From Shimia sp965227725 (GTDB lineage Bacteria; Pseudomonadota; Alphaproteobacteria; Rhodobacterales; Rhodobacteraceae), in the NCBI RefSeq assembly GCF_965227725.1, contig NZ_CBDDGH010000001.1:1114728-1178727 (forward strand): DNA of 64,000 bases. Direction: 5' to 3'. This document shows positions 58,782-64,000 of this stretch, piece by piece. Positions within the stretch are counted from its first letter, which is position 1. The number at the start of each line of letters is the position of its first letter. Below the pieces are notes generated by a model. The model was not told where the DNA came from, did no database searches, and saw only the letters and a list, made by a program, of their open reading frames with translations. The position numbers and the translations under genes are program-made.

Positions 58782-60428
58782 GTGCAACAATTATTGAATA
58801 TGTGGACTGGGTTGGACTTGCGGCGGAAAGTGATCGTCGTGTTGGCCACCGTCGCAGTGTTTGCGACAGTACTTTCCCTGGGGCGGGTGGCAACAAAACC
58901 TGGAATGGCTCTGCTTTATAGCGGCCTTGAGAGTGGCGCAGCAGGTGAAGTGGTGCGGGCGCTGGAACAGCGCGGCGCCGTATACGAGGTGCGGGGAGGC
59001 TCAATCTATGTGGCTTCTTCCGCACGTGACGAACTGCGCATGACGCTTGCGAGCGAAGGGCTGCCAGCGAACACAACGCAGGGCTACGAACTTCTCGATT
59101 CGCTTTCGGGCTTCGGCACAACTTCGCAAATGTTTGATGCGGCATACTGGCGTGCCAAAGAAGGTGAGCTTGCGCGTACCATCGTGGTTAGCCCGCTTAT
59201 CAGCCAAGCGCGCGTTCATATTGCGAACGCCTCCTCAAACCCGTTTCAGCGCCAAATCAAACCCTCTGCGTCGGTGACAATCACAACCGCTGCGGGCGAT
59301 CTGCCTACAAAACATGCGCAAGCCCTGCGATTCTTGGTGGCTTCCGCCGTTTCGGGCCTGTCGCCGGAAGATGTGGCAATCATTGATGGCAACGGTGGTC
59401 TTGTTGGCGTTGCAGAGGAAACAACGACCAAAGTCGGCGAAAATCGCGAAGAAGAGACACGTCTCGCTGTTCAGCGCTTGCTTGAAGCGCGTGTCGGGCC
59501 TGGCAATGCTGTGGTTGAAGTGAGCATTGAAACAGTGACGGAGACTGAGTCTATCACTGAGCGAATCTTTGATCCAAACGGCCGGGTGGCCATCAGCACG
59601 GATACCGAAGAACGCAGCACCGATTCTCAGAACGCCAGTGGTCAGGTGACGGTTGCTTCCAACTTGCCTGACGGAGATGCGGCTGGGAATGAGTCCGGCT
59701 CTTCCAATCAGAACCGCGAGACCAGAGAGCGAATCAACTATGAGGTGTCTGAGACGCAGCGTGAGATTTTGCGTCAGCCAGGTGCCATTCGTCGTATGAC
59801 CGTCGCTGTGCTTGTGAACGGAACGACGACAGAAACTCCTGAAGGTGAGACAATTGTCACCCCGCGCCCCGAGGAAGAAATGGGCGCATTGCGGGAGCTT
59901 GTCGCCTCTGCAGTCGGGTTTGACGAAGCGCGCGGCGATGTCATCACTCTGAAGTCGATGACTTTCCAGCCAGCATTGCCGATGGGGACCTCCGCGGAAT
60001 CCTCGATGTTCAAAGGCATGACGCTTGATTTGATGTCCATCATCCAGACAGCAGTGCTCGCAATTGTTGCGCTCGTTCTTGGGCTGTTCGTCATTCGTCC
60101 TCTGCTGGCCGGCGGCGCCGGAGCAGGTGATCTGAACGAAATGGCTGAGGCACCGATGTTGCCGGGTCTTGATGGAGACGATGGTTTCCCGGCGATGGCT
60201 CCGATGATGGGTGACATGGGTGGAGACATGGGGATGCCGATGGCGATTGGTGACATGGGTGGCGAAGTTGGCGGCTTGCCTGCGCTTGGAGGAGATATGC
60301 CAATGGGAGGCGATGGCATGTCACAATCCGATGCGGCCGAACGTCTGCGGTCCTTGATCAGTGATCGCAAAGAAGAAACCGTGGAAATCCTGCGCCATTG
60401 GTTGGACGATCGTGAGGAGCGTGCCTAA
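58782..60428 (+). CDS. fliF: flagellar MS-ring protein FliF
   Basis: Membrane ring protein of 548 residues. First membrane segment about 14-35, periplasmic ring-building domains (RDELRMTLASEGLPANTTQG, FDAAYWRAKEGELARTIVVS, RVHIANASSNPFQRQIKPSA), second segment about 427-452 (SIIQTAVLAIVALVLGLFVI), then a Met/Gly-rich linker and the FliG-binding C-terminus (RSLISDRKEETVEILRHWLD). GTG at 58782 with GGAG 7 nt upstream is the chosen start; an ORF reaches TTG 58713. Overlaps the next gene by 1 bp. Confidence 0.93.
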   Translation: MQQLLNMWTGLDLRRKVIVVLATVAVFATVLSLGRVATKPGMALLYSGLESGAAGEVVRALEQRGAVYEVRGGSIYVASSARDELRMTLASEGLPANTTQGYELLDSLSGFGTTSQMFDAAYWRAKEGELARTIVVSPLISQARVHIANASSNPFQRQIKPSASVTITTAAGDLPTKHAQALRFLVASAVSGLSPEDVAIIDGNGGLVGVAEETTTKVGENREEETRLAVQRLLEARVGPGNAVVEVSIETVTETESITERIFDPNGRVAISTDTEERSTDSQNASGQVTVASNLPDGDAAGNESGSSNQNRETRERINYEVSETQREILRQPGAIRRMTVAVLVNGTTTETPEGETIVTPRPEEEMGALRELVASAVGFDEARGDVITLKSMTFQPALPMGTSAESSMFKGMTLDLMSIIQTAVLAIVALVLGLFVIRPLLAGGAGAGDLNEMAEAPMLPGLDGDDGFPAMAPMMGDMGGDMGMPMAIGDMGGEVGGLPALGGDMPMGGDGMSQSDAAERLRSLISDRKEETVEILRHWLDDREERA

Positions 60429-61024
60429 TGTCGGTCTCCCATCTTTTTGAAGACTTTGGTGGCATTGCTGAGCCGCAACCCGCACCTGTTGAAGAAGCAA
60501 TCGGCAACGAAGACGAGATGCTGGAAAGCTTTGAGCAAGGCTACAAGGCGGGTTGGGATGACGCGATCAATGCGAAATCCGAAGAACACGCAAATATGTC
60601 TGCGGAACTTGAGCGCAAGCTTCAGGATTTGTCTTTCACATATCATGAGGCGCGCGAAGCCATCGTCGCCGATATGGCGCCCACTATCGAGAAAGCGATC
60701 ATGACCGTTTTGCCGGAACTGGCGCGCCAAGCCATTGGGGCGCTGGCTGTGGAGCAACTCAATGAGATCGTGCGCGAAAGCAGCGAAACTCCTGTTGTTT
60801 TGTCCGCTGCCCCTGATGCGTTTCAGCCGGTTATTGATGTCATGCCTGAAACCCCACAATTCCCCGTCGAAGTCGTCCGAGACGAGAGCCTAGGGGAAGG
60901 TCAAATCAGATTCGAATTCGCAGAACGCGAACGACTGCTGGATATGAGCGAAGTTTTGGACACCGTTGCCGAAGCTCTGAAAGCGTTCACACATGAAACC
61001 CGCAAGGAGGCCCAGAATGGCTGA
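60428..61024 (+). CDS. fliH: FliH-like flagellar export regulator
   Basis: Soluble protein of 198 residues: GYKAGWDDAINAKSEEHANM, LERKLQDLSFTYHEAREAIV, a helical stretch that fits the FliH stator/ATPase-regulator family. The C-terminal part QIRFEFAERERLLDMSEVLD is acidic. FliH homologues are very divergent, and position between fliF and fliN is the main support. Start overlaps fliF stop; end overlaps fliN by 8 bp. Confidence 0.65.
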   Translation: MSVSHLFEDFGGIAEPQPAPVEEAIGNEDEMLESFEQGYKAGWDDAINAKSEEHANMSAELERKLQDLSFTYHEAREAIVADMAPTIEKAIMTVLPELARQAIGALAVEQLNEIVRESSETPVVLSAAPDAFQPVIDVMPETPQFPVEVVRDESLGEGQIRFEFAERERLLDMSEVLDTVAEALKAFTHETRKEAQNG

Positions 61025-61298
61025 TCCAATGATGAAACCCGATTCCGCCAACCCGTTTACTTCCGTGCCGGTTGAGATCACAATCTCTGTTGGCAAGGCG
61101 CGGCCGCTGATTGGTGATTTGCTGAATATGAATGAAAACTCCGTTCTTCCGCTGGACAAGCGCGTGGATGATCCAGTGGAGCTTTACGTCGGGGATAAGC
61201 TGATTGCCCGTGGCGAGCTGGAAGAGCTTGAGGGCGGCCAAGAAGGTCAGCTGGCCGTTCGCCTGACCGAAGTCGCAGAATTCGAAAGCGGTCTCTGA
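61017..61298 (+). CDS. fliN: flagellar motor switch protein FliN
   Basis: C-ring protein of 93 residues, essentially a single SpoA domain: VPVEITISVGKARPLIGDLL, LPLDKRVDDPVELYVGDKLI, ARGELEELEGGQEGQLAVRL. AAGGAGG stands 6 nt before the ATG. Short form lacking the usual N-terminal linker. fliM and fliG, its switch partners, are absent from the window. Overlaps fliP by 1 bp. Confidence 0.9.
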   Translation: MADPMMKPDSANPFTSVPVEITISVGKARPLIGDLLNMNENSVLPLDKRVDDPVELYVGDKLIARGELEELEGGQEGQLAVRLTEVAEFESGL

Positions 61299-62035
61299 TG
61301 CGTAAGGCGGCTTCTATCGCCGCCGCCCTGCTAATCTTCGTTCTCTTTCAGGCTGATGCTGCATTCGCTCAGGATGTATCGCTGTCTATCGGGAACGATG
61401 AATCGCTTACGGCGCGCAGCATTCAGCTATTCCTTTTGATCACGATACTCAGCCTCGCGCCGGGTATCGCGATCATGGTGACATGTTTCCCGTTCATTGT
61501 GACGGTGTTGTCGATCCTGCGGCAGGCGATCGGACTGCAGCAATCACCCCCCAATATGATGATGGTCTCACTGGCCATGTTCCTGACGTATTACGTGATG
61601 GAGCCAGTGTTCATGCAGGCTTGGACGACGGGCGTGCAACCGCTTCTGGACGAATTGATAGATATCGAGACGGCGTTCCAACGCACCACGGAACCTTTCC
61701 GGCTGTTTATGTCCTCTCGCTTGGATCCAGACACCTTTTTGCACCTCGCCGCATTACGCCCTGATACGGCACAGGTCGCTCCTGGGCCGGACGCGCCGTT
61801 GTCTGTCTTGGTTCCAAGCTTCATGCTCTCTGAGATCGCGCGCGCTTTTCAGATTGGTTTCCTGATCTTCCTGCCCTTCCTCATTATCGACCTCGTGGTT
61901 GCAGCAGTGTTGATGTCTATGGGTATGATGATGGTCCCACCGGCAATCGTGTCATTGCCGTTTAAGCTGAGCTTCTTTGTGATTGCAGATGGCTGGAGCC
62001 TGATTGCAGGCAGCCTTGTGCGCAGCTATTTCTAG
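61298..62035 (+). CDS. fliP: flagellar export gate protein FliP
   Basis: Membrane protein of 245 residues with a cleavable signal (ASIAAALLIFVLFQADAAFA) and four segments. Conserved: LAPGIAIMVTCFPFIVTVLS, RQAIGLQQSPPNMMMVSLAM, LPFLIIDLVVAAVLMSMGMM, and SLPFKLSFFVIADGWSLIAG at the end. Final gene of fliF-fliH-fliN-fliP; the next gene, a DMT transporter, is unrelated. Confidence 0.95.
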   Translation: MRKAASIAAALLIFVLFQADAAFAQDVSLSIGNDESLTARSIQLFLLITILSLAPGIAIMVTCFPFIVTVLSILRQAIGLQQSPPNMMMVSLAMFLTYYVMEPVFMQAWTTGVQPLLDELIDIETAFQRTTEPFRLFMSSRLDPDTFLHLAALRPDTAQVAPGPDAPLSVLVPSFMLSEIARAFQIGFLIFLPFLIIDLVVAAVLMSMGMMMVPPAIVSLPFKLSFFVIADGWSLIAGSLVRSYF

Positions 62036-62043
62036 GGTGATTA

Positions 62044-62082
62044 TTGAGCGCATCGCTTTTTCATTTGAAGCGTTGCGCTCAA
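62044..62082 (+). terminator. long stem-loop after fliP
   Basis: TTGAGCGCA-T-CGCTT pairs with AAGCG-T-TGCGCTCAA around a 9-nt loop: 14 bp with one T/T mismatch. No T run follows, so it is a candidate intrinsic or processed end of the fliP operon. Confidence 0.5.
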
Positions 62083-62124
62083 ACGCCGACAGTGGCCTCA
62101 CAGCAAACCTGGTGAAGATTTCCG

Positions 62125-63084
62125 ATGAACCTCAAGGCGACCCTTTTGGCCCTTCTGGCCTTTGCGCTTTATTCTACGCATGATGTGGTCGCAAAGTATC
62201 TTGGCGCGACCTATTCGCCCTTTCAGATCGTTTTCTTTGCTTCCCTGTTTTCTTTCCCACTTGTGACAATGATGTTGGTGCGGGACCCGACGCAGGGAAA
62301 TCTACGCCCAGTGCATCCTTGGTGGGTGGCTGTGCGGTCTTTGTGCGTTGTTATTGCACCTGCCGCCGGGTTTTACGCCTTTGCAAACCTGCCATTGGCG
62401 CAGGTCTACGCGATTTTGTTCTCTTCTCCTCTGCTCATCACATTGATGTCGATTCCAATCCTAAAGGAGAAAGTTGGGCTCTGGCGGATGCTCGCTGTCG
62501 TCATTGGTCTTGGAGGCGTGATGATTGTCGTGCGCCCAGGTGCGACAGAACTTAATTCCGGTCATGCCGCGGCGATTATCACTGCGCTGAGTGCGGCTCT
62601 TCAGTCTGTTATCGTCCGCAAAATCGGGCGTGAAGAGCGGCGCGTCGTTCTCATGCTCTATCCGCTTTTGGGCAGTGTTGCCGTGATGTCGGTGGTTCTC
62701 GTATTTGTATATGAACCGATGCCGCTGATAGACCTTGGCAGTATGGCGTTTGTGTCTCTCTTTGGCTTCTGCGCGACCTTGCTTCTGGTTTATGCCTATA
62801 CGATTGGCGAAGCGGCGCTGGTTGCGCCCATGCAGTATTCTCAGATCATTTGGGCGATGATTTTTGGTGCCTTGTTTTTTGGTGAGACACCTGATGTGGC
62901 AACACTGCTTGGTGCCGCAATTATCGTGGCCAGCGGCCTTTTCATCATTGCGCGCGAAGCTATGGGCGGAAATTCGGAACAAACACCCGTGCTGCGGACC
63001 CGCTCACGAGGCATTTCTCCCGGCAGTCTGCGCGTCAGTTCGGCCATGCGGCGACCGGAGCGAACAGACAAGACCGATCCCTAG
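62125..63084 (+). CDS. DMT-family (EamA) transporter
   Basis: Ten-segment membrane protein of 319 residues with two EamA repeats: first LALLAFALYSTHDVVAKYLG, second SAALQSVIVRKIGREERRVV to LLGAAIIVASGLFIIAREAM. Such drug/metabolite transporters carry amino acids, metabolites or dyes; the substrate is not predictable. The C-terminus (RTRSRGISPGSLRVSSAMRR) is basic and unstructured. The flagellar cluster ends just before it; this gene is probably independent. Confidence 0.82.
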   Translation: MNLKATLLALLAFALYSTHDVVAKYLGATYSPFQIVFFASLFSFPLVTMMLVRDPTQGNLRPVHPWWVAVRSLCVVIAPAAGFYAFANLPLAQVYAILFSSPLLITLMSIPILKEKVGLWRMLAVVIGLGGVMIVVRPGATELNSGHAAAIITALSAALQSVIVRKIGREERRVVLMLYPLLGSVAVMSVVLVFVYEPMPLIDLGSMAFVSLFGFCATLLLVYAYTIGEAALVAPMQYSQIIWAMIFGALFFGETPDVATLLGAAIIVASGLFIIAREAMGGNSEQTPVLRTRSRGISPGSLRVSSAMRRPERTDKTDP

Positions 63085-63141
63085 AGGGCTGTGGTTGCCC
63101 TTGCCAAAGCAAATCGAACCGACTATGCCGCGCGGCACGGT

Positions 63142-63218
63142 CGGAGTGTAGCTCAGCCTGGTAGAGCACTGTCTTCGGGAGGCAGGGGTCGGAGGTTCGA
63201 ATCCTCTCACTCCGACCA
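63142..63218 (+). tRNA. tRNA-Pro(CGG)
   Basis: Complete cloverleaf: acceptor CGGAGTG / CACTCCG, D arm GCTC-AGCCTGGTA-GAGC, anticodon arm CTGTC-TTCGGGA-GGCAG with anticodon CGG, T arm GAGG-TTCGAAT-CCTC, discriminator A and encoded CCA. It decodes CCG. Confidence 0.95.
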
Positions 63219-63297
63219 AATTTTGACTCGCCAAAATTCCGTAGAACCTGCGCGACGAGGCGTGCCTGTGTCTCCTTTGTCTTTGGATGATTTGGCA

Positions 63298-63328
63298 TTG
63301 CATGTTTTTGCAAAAGCCTTATAAGGCT
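63298..63328 (+). promoter_or_regulatory. candidate rpsT promoter with palindrome
   Basis: TTGCAT (63298-63303), 16 bp, then TATAAG (63320-63325). The -10 box lies within AGCCTTATAAGGCT (63315-63328), a perfect 14-bp palindrome. The distance to rpsT is 115 bp. Confidence 0.4.
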
Positions 63329-63442
63329 CCGCCATACATGCGCGTGCAGCCCGCTTAGGCTTGATCTGATTCTCTTTGACAGAGAGGCCCGTTCGGACGT
63401 GGCACGCATTACAAACGTACCGAACCAAAAAGGTCCAAGATC

Positions 63443-63706
63443 ATGGCAAATTCGCCCCAGGCAAAAAAACGCGCCCGTCAGAACGAGCGCCGTCTCGAAG
63501 TTAACAAAGCACGTCGCTCCCGCATCCGCACCTTCCTGCGCAAAGTGGAAGAAGCGATCGAATCCGGTGACAAAGCGGCGGCAACTGCTGCTCTGCGCAC
63601 GGCTCAGCCAGAACTGATGCGTGGCGTGAGCAAAGGTGTGTATCACAAGAACACTGCGTCCCGTAAGATGTCCCGTCTGGCATCTCGGGTAAAAGCGCTG
63701 GCATAA
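63443..63706 (+). CDS. rpsT: 30S ribosomal protein S20
   Basis: Small basic ribosomal protein of 87 residues: ANSPQAKKRARQNERRLEVN, ARRSRIRTFLRKVEEAIESG, KNTASRKMSRLASRVKALA, the normal S20 sequence and length. S20 binds 16S rRNA early in 30S assembly. AAGG precedes the ATG. A perfect terminator follows. Confidence 0.97.
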   Translation: MANSPQAKKRARQNERRLEVNKARRSRIRTFLRKVEEAIESGDKAAATAALRTAQPELMRGVSKGVYHKNTASRKMSRLASRVKALA

Positions 63707-63728
63707 GCTCTCGCTTTAAAGAATTCTG

Positions 63729-63758
63729 AAAGCGCCGCTGTTTCAGCGGCGTTTTTTT
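63729..63758 (+). terminator. rho-independent terminator of rpsT
   Basis: CGCCGCTG-TTT-CAGCGGCG followed by seven T, 25 bp after the rpsT stop. Confidence 0.92.
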
Positions 63759-63769
63759 GTGCCTGCCGG

Positions 63770-64000
63770 TCAGCTGTATGCAAAGCCGAGGAGCAAGATC
63801 CCAAGGATGACCCGATAAATCACATAGGGGGCGAAGCTGACGGTGCGGAGCAATCGCATCATAAGGATCAGGGCGAGCAGAGCCGCGAAGAATGAGAAGA
63901 TCGCTGCGAGTGCGCCATCCTGAAGGATCGTCACGTCCGCCTGCGCTGCAACGTCGATGGAAAGCAGGGCGCCACTCGCGAGGATGGTGGGGATCGACAT
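63770..64000 (-). CDS. uppP: undecaprenyl-diphosphatase C-terminus, start off the window
   Basis: Last 76 residues of a membrane protein: SIPTILASGALLSIDVAAQA, LAAIFSFFAALLALILMMRL, VSFAPYVIYRVILGILLLGF. The pattern SIPTIL-AS-GALL and FxxYRxxLG near the end match UppP (BacA), which recycles undecaprenyl phosphate for peptidoglycan synthesis. The N-terminal active-site part lies beyond 64000. Confidence 0.8.
   Translation of the reverse strand: MSIPTILASGALLSIDVAAQADVTILQDGALAAIFSFFAALLALILMMRLLRTVSFAPYVIYRVILGILLLGFAYS

Overview
The window looks like a chromosomal segment of a marine alphaproteobacterium of the Rhodobacterales (Roseobacter group). This is inferred from the gene families and their order: a serC/serB pair, the FlaF/FlbT flagellin regulators, DUF1217, MotE-like and FliL-like flagellar genes, RlmN, several Hint-domain proteins, and WYL regulators. 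No database search was possible. There are no insertion sequences, prophage genes, CRISPR arrays or rRNA operons. One tRNA, tRNA-Pro(CGG), is present.

Layout. 0-22.7 kb is housekeeping and small accessory units: serC (cut by the left edge) divergent from serB; a TSUP permease; an ArsR/AHSA1/YCII cassette with a palindromic operator; an asparaginase; an IalB-like periplasmic protein; rlmN; a LOG-family protein; a threonine/serine dehydratase; dapD and dapE of lysine synthesis; rnr; a GST; two WYL regulators; an MltB-type transglycosylase; and three Hint-domain proteins, two of which have lost the catalytic residues.

22.7-36.2 kb is a polyamine block. It holds two complete polyamine-type ABC transporters in opposite orientation, with a class III aminotransferase and an FCD-type GntR regulator between them, and a PuuB-like FAD oxidase at the end of the second operon. 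The 10-mer TGATCAAATT occurs exactly three times at gene borders around the aminotransferase and regulator, which suggests a local GntR regulon. In both transporters a hairpin follows the binding-protein gene and probably adjusts expression of the downstream genes.

36.2-62.1 kb is a large flagellar cluster in several transcription units: flgD-fliK (-); flgJ-like, flgN-like, flagellin, flaF, flbT, DUF1217 (+); fliI (-); flgB-flgC-fliE-fliQ-flgF-flgG-flgA-flgH-fliL2 (+); a ten-gene minus operon fliL, a charged membrane protein, motE-like, motA, a 774-residue periplasmic protein, a SltF-like transglycosylase, flhA, fliR, flhB and a FliJ-like protein; and fliF-fliH-fliN-fliP (+). These encode the export gate, MS ring, rod, P-ring chaperone, L ring, part of the motor and the filament. 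I recognise no motB, fliG, fliM, flgE, flgK, flgL or flgI, so the system must be completed elsewhere. 62.1-64.0 kb holds a DMT-family transporter, tRNA-Pro, rpsT and the end of uppP.

The most interesting points are the motor-accessory module (774-residue periplasmic protein plus MotE-like protein without MotB), the degenerate Hint proteins, the putative GntR operators, the structured 5' and 3' regions of the flagellin transcript next to flaF/flbT, a polyamine permease with an extra periplasmic domain of about 140 residues, and an 11-bp tandem repeat between the DUF1217 gene and fliI.
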